Shown in pieces: positions 1 to 8,235 of a DNA stretch of 64,000 nt. The DNA is from Sphingomonadaceae bacterium 3R27C6 (GTDB taxonomy: Bacteria > Pseudomonadota > Alphaproteobacteria > Sphingomonadales > Sphingomonadaceae): contig SCNS01000014.1 of the NCBI GenBank assembly GCA_005503215.1, forward strand, positions 1-64,000, read 5' to 3'. Under the pieces are notes generated by a model. The model did no database searches. It was not told the origin of the DNA and saw nothing but the letters and a program-made list of their open reading frames with translations. Position numbers and translations under genes: made by a program. How positions within the stretch are numbered: the first letter of the stretch is position 1; each line of letters opens with the position of its first letter.

Positions 1-43
1 CCCCCACTTTCCCCCTTGCACCCGCTCCCCTTCGCGCGCAGTC

Positions 44-59
44 TTGACGTTAACGTCAA
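44..59. promoter_or_regulatory. 16-bp perfect palindrome, candidate operator of the PQQ alcohol dehydrogenase gene
   Basis: TTGACGTTAACGTCAA reads the same on both strands and ends 28 bases before the chosen ATG at 88. Its form (TTGACGT/ACGTCAA arms) resembles sites of MerR-family regulators of the LiuR type. That link is from memory and is only a suggestion; no such regulator gene is in the window. Its position argues against a coding start upstream of 88. Confidence 0.55.
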
Positions 60-87
60 CGATAGGCGTCGAACGGGAGAGCAAGGG

Positions 88-2274
88 ATGGCGAAACGGG
101 TCTTTACGGCCGCGCTGCTGGGCTGCGCAGCACTGGCACTGGCTTCATGCAATGCATCGAAGAATGAGAGCATCTCGGCCGGCGGATCGCTCGACGATGC
201 CGAGAAAGCCAGCGAGACCCTGCTCAAGACCGGCGGCAACGGCGACAATTGGGGCGCGATCGGTTACAGCTATGACGAGCAGCGCTTCAGCCCGCTGACC
301 GATATCGACGACAAGAATGTGGGCAACCTCGGCATCGCATGGACCGCCGACCTCGACGATGCGCGCGGGCAGGAAGCGACCCCGGTGGTCGTCGATGGCG
401 TGATGTATGTCACCCACGCCTGGTCAAAGGTCAGCGCATGGGATGCCGCAACCGGCAAACCTTTATGGAAATTCGATCCCAAGGTTCCCGGTGAGCGCGC
501 AGTTTCGGCGTGCTGCGACGTCGTCAATCGCGGCGTCGCGGTCTGGGGCGACAAGGTCTTTGTCGGCGCGCTCGACGGCCGCCTGATCGCGCTCGACAAG
601 AAGACAGGCAAGGAGCTGTGGTCGACGCAGACCTTCGACACGTCCAAACCCTATACGATCACCGGCGCGCCGCGCGTCGTGAAGGACATGGTGCTGATCG
701 GCAACGGCGGCGCCGAATTCGGGGTGCGCGGTTATGTCACCGCTTACGACGCCGACACGGGCAAGGAGCGCTGGCGCTTCTACACTGCGCCGAACCCGAC
801 CAAAGCCAAGGACGGCGCGGCGTCGGACGACATCTTCGCAACCAAGGCCAACGCGACATGGTCCGACAAGGGCGAGTGGCAGACCTCGGGTGGCGGCGGC
901 ACCGTGTGGGACGCGATCGTCTACGACAAGGATCTCGACCAGATCTATCTCGGCGTCGGCAACGGCAATCCGTGGAACCATGGCACGCGATCGAATGGCG
1001 AAGGCGACAACTGGTTCCTCTCGTCGGTCGTCGCGCTCGATGCCTCGACCGGCAAATATAAGTGGCATTATCAGGAAACGCCGGGCGAGACGTGGGACTA
1101 TACCGCGACCCAGCCAATCATCCTCGCCGAGCAGGCGGTGAACGGTACGCCCACCAAGGTGCTGTACCACGCGCCGAAAAACGGCTTCTTCTTCACGATC
1201 GACCGCACGAACGGCAAGCTGATCGACGCCAAGCCTTTCGTCGACGGGATCAACTGGGCGACGGGTTACGACATGGCCACCGGCCGGCCGATCGAAAATC
1301 CCGAGGCGCGCTTCTACAAGACGGGTAAGCCTTTCATCGCGATCCCGGGTGCCTTGGGCGCGCACAACTGGCACCCGATGAGCTATAATCCGGCGACGGG
1401 GCTCGTTTACATCCCCGCACAGCAGATTCCGCAGGGCTATCTCGCCGACATGACCGAGCTCGACAAGCGCAAGGTCGTCGGCTTCAACATCGGTTCGTCG
1501 CTGACCGCGACGATGATGCCCGACGACAAGGCGGCGTATCGCGCCGCGGTCGCCGCGACGACCGGCCGCCTCGTCGCTTTCGACCCGCGCACCGGCAAGG
1601 TCGCGTGGGCGGTCGACCATCCCGCGGCGTGGAACGGCGGCACGATGACGACCGCGGGCAATCTGGTGTTCCAGGGGACGAGCACGGGCCGCTTCCGCGC
1701 CTATGCCGCCGACACCGGCAAGCAATTGCTCGACCTCGACATGCAGTCAGGGATCGTCAGCGCGCCGTCGACCTTCCGCGTCGGGGGGGTGCAATATGTC
1801 GCCTTCCAGACGAGCAAGGGCGGCGCCTTCCCTCTCGTCGCCGGGGTCGCCGGCGGCGTGACGCGCAAGGTGCCCAACATCCCGCGCCTCGTCGTGATGA
1901 AGATCGGCGGCACGGTGAAGCTCCCCGCCCCGCCCGCCGCAGCGGCGCTCGCGTGGAACCCGCCGCCGCAGTTCGGTACGCCCGCACAGGTCGCGGCGGG
2001 CAAGGCGCATTTCGGCCGCTATTGCATCGTCTGTCACGGCGACAGCGCGATCGGCAATGGCTTCACCCCCGACCTGCGCGTCTCGGGCACGCTCGCCAAC
2101 GCCGATGCGTGGAAGTCGGTGATCATCGACGGGGCGCTCAAGGACCGCGGCATGGTGAGCTTCGCCAAGGTGCTCACGCCCGCCGACGCCGAAGCGCTGC
2201 GCGCCTATGTCATCGACCGGTCGAACTGGACCAAGGCCAATCTGGCGGACTCTTCAGCCCCGATGGGGCGCTGA
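88..2274 (+). CDS. PQQ-dependent quinohaemoprotein alcohol dehydrogenase, predicted lipoprotein
   Basis: A 728-residue periplasmic quinoprotein of the type that oxidises alcohols and passes electrons to PQQ and then to a covalent haem. A lipoprotein signal ends in LASC with Cys21. An eight-bladed propeller follows, containing the adjacent Cys-Cys pair (ACCDVVNRG) typical of PQQ alcohol dehydrogenases and repeated tryptophan-docking-like motifs. A C-terminal cytochrome c domain has CIVCH at residues 646-650 and a likely axial Met near 689. The start at 88 follows a GAGAGCAAGGG ribosome site and leaves the palindrome at 44-59 upstream. Most homologues have an ordinary cleaved signal, so the lipobox is slightly unusual. 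The substrate cannot be read from the sequence. Confidence 0.9.
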   Translation: MAKRVFTAALLGCAALALASCNASKNESISAGGSLDDAEKASETLLKTGGNGDNWGAIGYSYDEQRFSPLTDIDDKNVGNLGIAWTADLDDARGQEATPVVVDGVMYVTHAWSKVSAWDAATGKPLWKFDPKVPGERAVSACCDVVNRGVAVWGDKVFVGALDGRLIALDKKTGKELWSTQTFDTSKPYTITGAPRVVKDMVLIGNGGAEFGVRGYVTAYDADTGKERWRFYTAPNPTKAKDGAASDDIFATKANATWSDKGEWQTSGGGGTVWDAIVYDKDLDQIYLGVGNGNPWNHGTRSNGEGDNWFLSSVVALDASTGKYKWHYQETPGETWDYTATQPIILAEQAVNGTPTKVLYHAPKNGFFFTIDRTNGKLIDAKPFVDGINWATGYDMATGRPIENPEARFYKTGKPFIAIPGALGAHNWHPMSYNPATGLVYIPAQQIPQGYLADMTELDKRKVVGFNIGSSLTATMMPDDKAAYRAAVAATTGRLVAFDPRTGKVAWAVDHPAAWNGGTMTTAGNLVFQGTSTGRFRAYAADTGKQLLDLDMQSGIVSAPSTFRVGGVQYVAFQTSKGGAFPLVAGVAGGVTRKVPNIPRLVVMKIGGTVKLPAPPAAAALAWNPPPQFGTPAQVAAGKAHFGRYCIVCHGDSAIGNGFTPDLRVSGTLANADAWKSVIIDGALKDRGMVSFAKVLTPADAEALRAYVIDRSNWTKANLADSSAPMGR

Positions 2275-2374
2275 CTGCTCAAAAATTGGGCAGCCACAGA
2301 ACGTCGTTGCCCACCCCTTGGGCAGCGGCGGGTTTTCGTTTCAAATTTCTTACCAAAACCCCGCGATTCGCCAA

Positions 2375-2390
2375 TTGGCACGGCTTTTGA
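2375..2390 (+). promoter_or_regulatory. Candidate sigma-54 (-24/-12) promoter of glnB-glnA
   Basis: TTGGCACGGCTTTTGA matches the TGGCACG-N4-TTGC sigma-54 consensus with correct spacing, but has A where the -12 element normally has C. Transcription would start near 2402, about 100 bases before glnB. NtrC/sigma-54 control of glnBA is established in many proteobacteria. Only a half-site, TTGGTGCA just downstream, resembles an NtrC box. Nothing else was recognised in the 227-base gap 2275-2501. Confidence 0.4.
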
Positions 2391-2450
2391 TTGGTGCAAG
2401 ATGGCGGGACACCGCACCGACTCGACGGCGAACCGGGCAGGCACACCTGA

Positions 2451-2840
<390 letters not shown>

Positions 2841-2911
2841 TCTTTCGCATTTTTCATACCCTCAACAATCCCCGGCACGCCGGACCATTTCGCAAGAAGG
2901 AAGCATAGACG

Positions 2912-4324
2912 ATGGCTACGAAGCCCAAGGATATCATCGCGCGGATCAAGGAAAACGACATCGAGTGGGTCGACCTCCGCTTCACCGACCCCAAGGGCAA
3001 GTGGCAGCACCTGACGATGGTCGCCTCGGTCCTCGGCGAGGACGAGCTCGAAGACGGCCTGATGTTCGACGGTTCGTCGATCGAAGGCTGGAAGGCGATC
3101 AACGAGTCGGACATGATCCTGAAGCCCGACCTCGACGCCGTCTATGACGACCCCTTCTCGGCGACGCCGATGCTCGTGATCTTCTGCGACATCGTCGAGC
3201 CCTCGACCGGCGAAGGCTATGCCCGCGACCCGCGCACCACGGCAAAGCGCGCCGAAGCCTATGTCGCCTCGACCGGCATCGGCGACACCGTCTATGTCGG
3301 CCCCGAAGCCGAATTCTTCATGTTCGACGACGTCCGTTTCGAAACCGGCTACAACAAGTCGGGCTTCGAGATCGACGATATCGAACTGCCGACCAACACC
3401 GGCCGCAGCTATGAAGGCGGCAACCTCGCGCACCGCCCGCGCGCCAAGGGCGGCTATTTCCCCGTCGCGCCGGTCGACAGCGCCGTCGACATCCGTGCCG
3501 AAATGGTCTCGACGATGCTCGAACTCGGCCTGCCGTGCGACAAGCATCACCATGAAGTCGCCGCCGCACAGCACGAGCTCGGCCTGACCTTCGGCACGCT
3601 CACCGAAACCGCCGACCGCATGCAGATCTACAAGTACGTCGTGCACCAGGTCGCGCATGCCTATGGCAAGACCGCGACCTTCATGCCGAAGCCGATCAAG
3701 GACGACAACGGCAGCGGCATGCACACGCACATCTCGATCTGGGAAAAGGGCAAGCCGCTCTTCGCCGGCAACGGCTATGCGGGCCTCAGCGACATGTGCC
3801 TCTATTTCATCGGCGGCGTCGTCAAGCACGCCAAGGCGCTCAACGCCTTCACCAACCCGACGACGAACAGCTACAAGCGCCTCGTCCCCGGCTTCGAAGC
3901 CCCGGTGCTGCTCGCTTATTCGAGCCGCAACCGTTCGGCCTCGTGCCGCATCCCGTACGGCGCGGGCGCCAAGTCGAAGCGCGTCGAGTTCCGCTTCCCC
4001 GACGCGATGGCGAACCCTTATCTCTGCTATTCGGCGCTGCTGATGGCGGGCCTCGACGGCATCCAGAACAAGATCCACCCGGGCGACCCGATGGACAAGA
4101 ACCTCTATGATCTGCCGCCCGAGGAACTGAGCGAAGTCCCGACCGTCTGCGCGTCCTTGCGCGAAGCGCTCGACAGCCTGCTCGCCGACCACGACTTCCT
4201 GCTCAAGGGCGACGTGTTCAGCAAGGATCAGATCGAAGCCTATGTCGAACTGAAGTGGGACGAAGTCTATCGTTTCGAACAGACCCCGAGCCCGGTTGAA
4301 TTCGATATGTACTACAGCGCCTGA
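2912..4324 (+). CDS. glnA: Type I glutamine synthetase
   Basis: Catalyses ATP-dependent amidation of glutamate to glutamine in the cytoplasm as a dodecamer. The 470-residue length is that of GSI-beta enzymes. Visible signatures are FDGSSIEGW near residue 50, the [10 protein letters not shown] metal/glutamate segment, [17 protein letters not shown], and NLYDLPPEE, whose Tyr is the adenylylation site. Adenylylation control fits the adjacent glnB, which normally drives GlnE. An AAGAAGGAAG ribosome site precedes the ATG. A strong terminator follows directly. Confidence 0.98.
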   Translation: MATKPKDIIARIKENDIEWVDLRFTDPKGKWQHLTMVASVLGEDELEDGLMFDGSSIEGWKAINESDMILKPDLDAVYDDPFSATPMLVIFCDIVEPSTGEGYARDPRTTAKRAEAYVASTGIGDTVYVGPEAEFFMFDDVRFETGYNKSGFEIDDIELPTNTGRSYEGGNLAHRPRAKGGYFPVAPVDSAVDIRAEMVSTMLELGLPCDKHHHEVAAAQHELGLTFGTLTETADRMQIYKYVVHQVAHAYGKTATFMPKPIKDDNGSGMHTHISIWEKGKPLFAGNGYAGLSDMCLYFIGGVVKHAKALNAFTNPTTNSYKRLVPGFEAPVLLAYSSRNRSASCRIPYGAGAKSKRVEFRFPDAMANPYLCYSALLMAGLDGIQNKIHPGDPMDKNLYDLPPEELSEVPTVCASLREALDSLLADHDFLLKGDVFSKDQIEAYVELKWDEVYRFEQTPSPVEFDMYYSA

Positions 4325-4351
4325 TCCAACAGGGTCAGATCGCCTAAGGGA

Positions 4352-4386
4352 GGGCGTCCGGTTCGGGGGAACCGGGCGCCCTTTTT
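4352..4386 (+). terminator. Rho-independent terminator of glnBA
   Basis: GGGCGTCCGGTT pairs with AACCGGGCGCCC around a GC-rich loop with one G-T wobble, followed by TTTTT. It sits 28 bases after the glnA stop and just before the convergent membrane-protein gene. Confidence 0.85.
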
Positions 4387-4390
4387 CGTA

Positions 4391-5050
4391 TCAGCGCGTC
4401 ATCATACCGCGCCGCCCGATCGCAACGAACGCGCCAAGGAGCATCATCGCTGCAAGCGTCGAGACGACGTCGATCGGGGTCAGCGTCGCGCCCCAGCCGA
4501 GAAAATCGGCGGCCGCCCACATAGTGAGCAGCGCCCAGCTGAGGCAAAACGCCCAGAAACAGCCTTCGAGCCCCAGTTGGTGGTTGAGTTCGTCGAAATC
4601 GTTCCGCCAGCGCCACGATGCAAGCGCGCCGCCGGAGAAGGCAATCAGCAACAAACCCATGGCGACGCCGGGCGGGACAGGTCCAGCAGCGAAACCGGGG
4701 CCGCGGGCCAGCGCCAGCAAGATGAGCACCAAGCCGATCGACGCCATCGTCACGGTCGATCGGATCATTCCCCGCCGTTCGTCGCGCAGTTCGTCGGCGT
4801 CGCCGACATTCAGCAAGGCCGCGCCGGCTCGCGGTGCTGCCAGGCCGAAGCCGACGAGCGCGGCCATCAGCGCATAGACGACGCCCACGGCGCCCAGCGC
4901 GAGGCGCGAAGGCCCCATCGCATCGAGCAGGTCCGATCCTGCAGCGGCCAGCAGGGCCGCCATCGCGGCGCCGCCAACGAATGCACCGACCAGCATCCGC
5001 ATCGCCGATCGTTTCCACGTTGCGGGCTGGTTCTCGGTCATGCTGTTCAT
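4391..5050 (-). CDS. Predicted multi-pass membrane protein, partner of the XRE regulator
   Basis: The 219 residues contain about six hydrophobic segments, roughly at residues 17-40, 52-72, 98-115, 128-148, 165-185 and 195-213, and short polar loops such as ADELRDERR. No enzymatic motif was recognised. Its start overlaps the stop of the upstream HTH gene by four bases (ATGA), so the two are translationally coupled and co-regulated. Small XRE repressor plus membrane protein pairs are common in sphingomonads; the function of the membrane member is not known to me. A role as membrane-borne sensor or anti-repressor would be pure inference. Confidence 0.75.
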   Translation of the reverse strand: MNSMTENQPATWKRSAMRMLVGAFVGGAAMAALLAAAGSDLLDAMGPSRLALGAVGVVYALMAALVGFGLAAPRAGAALLNVGDADELRDERRGMIRSTVTMASIGLVLILLALARGPGFAAGPVPPGVAMGLLLIAFSGGALASWRWRNDFDELNHQLGLEGCFWAFCLSWALLTMWAAADFLGWGATLTPIDVVSTLAAMMLLGAFVAIGRRGMMTR

Positions 5051-5259
5051 CCTTCAATCTCCGGTGTCCAATGATCGATAAACAGTTCGCGCACCTCGAG
5101 CCCGAACAGGCGGGCCATGCGAAGCGCGAGCGGCAGGCTGGGGTCGTATTTGTCGGTTTCGACCGCATTGATCGTCTGACGCGACACGCCGAGCCGGCGG
5201 GCCAGTTCGCCCTGGCTCCACGCCGCCTTCTCCCGATATTCGCGAACCCGATTTTCCAA
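5047..5259 (-). CDS. Small XRE-family (Cro/CI-type HTH) regulator
   Basis: A 70-residue one-domain repressor. The helix-turn-helix spans about residues 15-40 (SQGELARRLGVSRQTINAVE), followed by DPSLPLALRMARLFG typical of this family. The start is a TTG at 5259, supported by an AGGAGGGG ribosome site nine bases upstream. Two related inverted repeats at 5276-5293 and 5309-5326 lie immediately upstream, and the nearer one abuts the ribosome site, which suggests autorepression. It overlaps the membrane-protein gene by four bases. There is no sensor domain, so the signal must come from the partner or from protein turnover. Confidence 0.88.
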   Translation of the reverse strand: MENRVREYREKAAWSQGELARRLGVSRQTINAVETDKYDPSLPLALRMARLFGLEVRELFIDHWTPEIEG

Positions 5260-5275
5260 CAGCCGACGCCCCTCC

Positions 5276-5293
5276 TGTAAAGAGTTCTTTACA
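5276..5293. promoter_or_regulatory. XRE operator, proximal copy
   Basis: TGTAAAGAGTTCTTTACA is a perfect inverted repeat with 8-base arms around GT. It directly abuts the ribosome-binding site of the leftward HTH gene. Its centre is 33 bases, about three helical turns, from the centre of the distal copy. Confidence 0.65.
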
Positions 5294-5308
5294 TAGCACC
5301 AGCTGGAC

Positions 5309-5326
5309 TGTCAAACATTCTTTACA
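5309..5326. promoter_or_regulatory. XRE operator, distal degenerate copy
   Basis: TGTCAAACATTCTTTACA matches the proximal site at 14 of 18 positions and keeps the TTCTTTACA half intact. It is nested in a longer imperfect repeat with GACTGT/ACAGTC arms at 5306-5329. It also lies upstream of the rightward lipoprotein gene at 5406. Confidence 0.55.
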
Positions 5327-5405
5327 GTCATCGCTCCTTCGCGATTACGCTTTGGTAAGCCGTGCGTGCTAAGAGGAGACCGGTCTTTTCCGGAGGAAAT
5401 GCTCG

Positions 5406-5924
5406 ATGTTTCGCATGATAATTCCGATTGCTGCGATGCTGCTGGCGACCGGCTGCGGCAAGATGGCCGAACTGGTGAACCAGACGCGGACCGTCGCGGC
5501 GCCGCGCGAACAGGTGTTCGCCAAGATGTTCGGCAACGACAGCGCCTTCACCGGCCTGCCGCTCGTCACCAACGGCGGGTCAACGCGCCTCTACGAACTT
5601 GTCGTGCAAAAGGGCGAGCCCGGGTTCGAACAAATGGTGCCCGACGAGCGGCCCGAGGCGTATAAGGTCAAGATCGCCGTCGCGATGGAGATCCCGCGCG
5701 AGGCGCACCTGATTTACAGCGTCGACGACGGTGCGCTGTCCACGGGGCTGAAGTTCACCTTCGACGAGCTGGCGCCCGATCGCACCCGCGTCGCGTTCGC
5801 CATCGACGACCTGACGGGCACCGAGACGAAAGGCTTGGCGGTCAATCGCTCCGCACTGACCAAAATTGCCCGCGACGCGCTTGGCAAGCTCGACGATTTC
5901 GAGGAGGTCAAAGAGCCCGCCTGA
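5406..5924 (+). CDS. Predicted lipoprotein of unknown function
   Basis: A 172-residue exported protein with a short hydrophobic signal ending in LLATGC, giving a lipidated Cys17. The mature part is mixed alpha/beta with no recognised catalytic motif. Segments such as FTFDELAPDRTRVAFAID and the overall spacing are reminiscent of a small SRPBCC-like fold, but this is too weak to name. It is divergent from the XRE module and followed by another lipoprotein gene after about 110 bases. A GGAGG ribosome site lies at about 5393. Confidence 0.75.
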   Translation: MFRMIIPIAAMLLATGCGKMAELVNQTRTVAAPREQVFAKMFGNDSAFTGLPLVTNGGSTRLYELVVQKGEPGFEQMVPDERPEAYKVKIAVAMEIPREAHLIYSVDDGALSTGLKFTFDELAPDRTRVAFAIDDLTGTETKGLAVNRSALTKIARDALGKLDDFEEVKEPA

Positions 5925-6033
5925 GGCGGCCCGGGATCGCCGCCCTTATGGCGAACCCGCCGGGGTTGCGATCCCCGCCCCCCGATGGCAGGTTGCGGCC
6001 GGGGTGGGTTCGATCACGAAAGGCTGTTCGGCC

Positions 6034-7515
6034 ATGCGGATGCGCGTCTTTGCCGCCCTTACCCCTTTCCTCCTCGCGTCGTGCGGCGGAGGCGATGGCG
6101 GGGGCAGCACACCGCCCGCGGCCAATGCGCCGCCAGCCTTCACCTCGCTCCAGACCGCCAGCGTCGCGGAAAACACGGCGGCCGCCTATCAGGCGACCGC
6201 GAGCGACCCCAATGGCGATACCCTGACCTTTGCGATCGACGGCGGCGCCGACGCGGCACGCTTCTCGATCACCGCCGCCGGCGCGCTCCGCTTCAACGAG
6301 GCGCCCGATTACGACCTGCCCGGAGATGCCAATGGCGACAATGTCTATACGGTCCAGCTCCGCGTCAGCGACGCCAGCGCCAGTGCGACGCAAACGGTCA
6401 ACATCACCGTCACCAACAGCCGCGAGGGCATCGCGGTCGCGCGCGTCGGCACCGGCTTCACCCAGCCAACCTATGTTCTCGGCATTCCGGGCAGCAGCGA
6501 CGTCTATGTGCTGGAAAAGGCCGGCCGGGTCTATCGCCTGAATCCCTCGACCGGCGTGAAGACATTGCGCTTCACGGTCGGCGATCTCTCGACCGACGGC
6601 GAGCGCGGATTGCTGAGCATGGCGCTGTTGCCGAATCCGGCGAATTCCGATCGCTTTATGATCTATTGCACCAATGCCGCGGGCGATATCGAGATTCGCG
6701 AATATGGAACCCTCTCCGGATCGCCGCAAATATTGGAAAGGCTCACGATACCGCATCCCGGAGCGAATAATCATAACGGCGGCTCGATGGTCTTCGGTCC
6801 CGACGGCTTTCTCTATGTCGGGGTGGGCGACGGCGGCGGCGCGGGCGATCCCGGCAACAATGCCCAGAACCCCAATTCGCGGCTCGGCAAGATATTGCGG
6901 ATCAGGGTCGTCGAAGATCCCTATGCGGGTGCGTCGCCGACCTTTTTCACCCCGGCGCCCGGCAACCCCTATATCGGCGGGGGTGGTGATCCGTACGTCT
7001 ATGCACTTGGCCTCCGCAATCCGTTCCGTACCTCCTTCTCGGGCTCGACGCTGATCATCGGCGACGTTGGGCAAGGCGCGGTCGAAGAAATCGACATGGT
7101 GACGACCACCGGGCCGGGGCTGAACTTCGGCTGGCGCTTCAAGGAAGGGACCCAGCCTTTCACCGGCACGGCACCCGGCGGGCTCACCGACCCGGTCGCC
7201 GAATATGGCCATGGCAGCGGTCCGCGGCAGGGCAATTCGATCACCGGCGGCTATGTCTACCGCGGCCCGGTGACGTCCTTGCAGGGTCAATATGTCTTCG
7301 CCGATTTCGTCTCGAACAACATCTGGTCGGTGCCTTTCGCCAGCCTCGTCCCCGGCCAGACGCTCGCCTCCTCGCGCTTCGCCCGGCGGAACGAGGATTT
7401 TGCACCCGACGCCGGGACGCTGAATTCGATCGCCTCGTTCGGCGAGGACAGCGCGGGCAACCTCTTCCTCATCAGCATCGGCGGCGACATTTTCATGGTC
7501 CGCCCCGGAACCTGA
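6034..7515 (+). CDS. PQQ-dependent sugar (glucose/sorbosone) dehydrogenase with N-terminal cadherin-like domain, lipoprotein
   Basis: A 493-residue exported protein. A lipoprotein signal ends in LLASC (Cys17), followed by a GGGDGGGS linker. A cadherin-like domain at about residues 35-130 contains the SVAENTAAAYQATASDPNGD segment and the DVYTVQLRVSDA-like strand. A GSDH-type six-bladed propeller follows, with GGSMVFGPDGFLYVGVGDGGG, NSRLGKILRI and GLRNPFR motifs. Family members oxidise aldoses or related sugars periplasmically using PQQ and Ca2+. The start was taken at 6034 because it begins the signal peptide behind GAAAGGC; a second ATG at 6040 is equally possible. The substrate is unknown. 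Confidence 0.88.
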   Translation: MRMRVFAALTPFLLASCGGGDGGGSTPPAANAPPAFTSLQTASVAENTAAAYQATASDPNGDTLTFAIDGGADAARFSITAAGALRFNEAPDYDLPGDANGDNVYTVQLRVSDASASATQTVNITVTNSREGIAVARVGTGFTQPTYVLGIPGSSDVYVLEKAGRVYRLNPSTGVKTLRFTVGDLSTDGERGLLSMALLPNPANSDRFMIYCTNAAGDIEIREYGTLSGSPQILERLTIPHPGANNHNGGSMVFGPDGFLYVGVGDGGGAGDPGNNAQNPNSRLGKILRIRVVEDPYAGASPTFFTPAPGNPYIGGGGDPYVYALGLRNPFRTSFSGSTLIIGDVGQGAVEEIDMVTTTGPGLNFGWRFKEGTQPFTGTAPGGLTDPVAEYGHGSGPRQGNSITGGYVYRGPVTSLQGQYVFADFVSNNIWSVPFASLVPGQTLASSRFARRNEDFAPDAGTLNSIASFGEDSAGNLFLISIGGDIFMVRPGT

Positions 7516-7528
7516 GCGGGTTCCCGGC

Positions 7529-7565
7529 CATTTCCTTGAGGGGGGTGCCAGCCCGCAAGGAAATG
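7529..7565 (+). promoter_or_regulatory. Hairpin sequestering the ribosome-binding site of the next gene
   Basis: CATTTCCTTG at 7529-7538 is perfectly complementary to CAAGGAAATG at 7556-7565, with a 17-base loop. The right arm contains the AAGGAAA ribosome site of the ATG at 7568. There is no T-run, so it is not a classical terminator of the upstream gene; translational masking is the more natural reading. Confidence 0.5.
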
Positions 7566-7567
7566 AC

Positions 7568-8179
7568 ATGCCTGCTCCCCTGACCGCCGCCGCCATCAAC
7601 TGCTCGCTTTCGGCCAAGGGCCGCGCCAGTTCGACCGACGCAATGATCGCGGTGCTCGCCGAACATTTCGCCGCGCTGGGCGTGACGGTCGCCGACCCGA
7701 TCCGCATCGCCGCGCACAACGTCAAATGGGGTGTGAGCTCAAATCAGGGGCTGGACGACGACTGGCCGAAAATCCGCGAGCAGATCCTCGCCGCCGACAT
7801 CTTGATCTTCGGCACCCCGATCTGGATGGGGCAGGCGTCGAGCGTCGCCAAGCTCGTGATGGAGCGCATGGACGCCTTCCTGTCGGAAACCGACGATCGG
7901 GGCCGCATGCCGAGCTATTCGAAGGTCGCGGTCGCCGCGATCGTCGGCAATGAGGATGGCGCGCACAATGTCTCGGCGCAAATCTTCCAGGCGCTGAACG
8001 ATGTCGGCTGGACGATCCCCGCGGTCGCCGCCTGCTATTGGGTCGGCGAGGCGATGGGATCGATCGACTTCAAGGATCTCGAGCATCGCCCGCGCAAGGT
8101 CACCGAAACCGCGAAAATGGTCGCCGCCAACGCGGCGCACCTCGCAAGACTGCTCAAACAGGCACCCTACCCCGGCTGA
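7568..8179 (+). CDS. Flavodoxin-fold NAD(P)H-dependent oxidoreductase (FMN reductase family)
   Basis: A 203-residue cytoplasmic protein with the flavodoxin-like fold: INCSLSAKGRASST is the phosphate-binding loop, IFGTPIWMGQASSVAKLVMERMD follows, and AAIVGNEDGAHNV is the isoalloxazine-side loop. Members reduce FMN, quinones or small electrophiles with NAD(P)H. It is probably monocistronic, lying about 50 bases after the sugar dehydrogenase and 56 before the peptidase. Translation may be limited by the hairpin at 7529-7565. The precise substrate cannot be assigned. Confidence 0.85.
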   Translation: MPAPLTAAAINCSLSAKGRASSTDAMIAVLAEHFAALGVTVADPIRIAAHNVKWGVSSNQGLDDDWPKIREQILAADILIFGTPIWMGQASSVAKLVMERMDAFLSETDDRGRMPSYSKVAVAAIVGNEDGAHNVSAQIFQALNDVGWTIPAVAACYWVGEAMGSIDFKDLEHRPRKVTETAKMVAANAAHLARLLKQAPYPG

Positions 8180-8235
8180 GCGCTTGCCGAGGCGTGGTCG
8201 AGGCGGCACAAGAGGCTGTCCAGAGGAGCCTCCCC

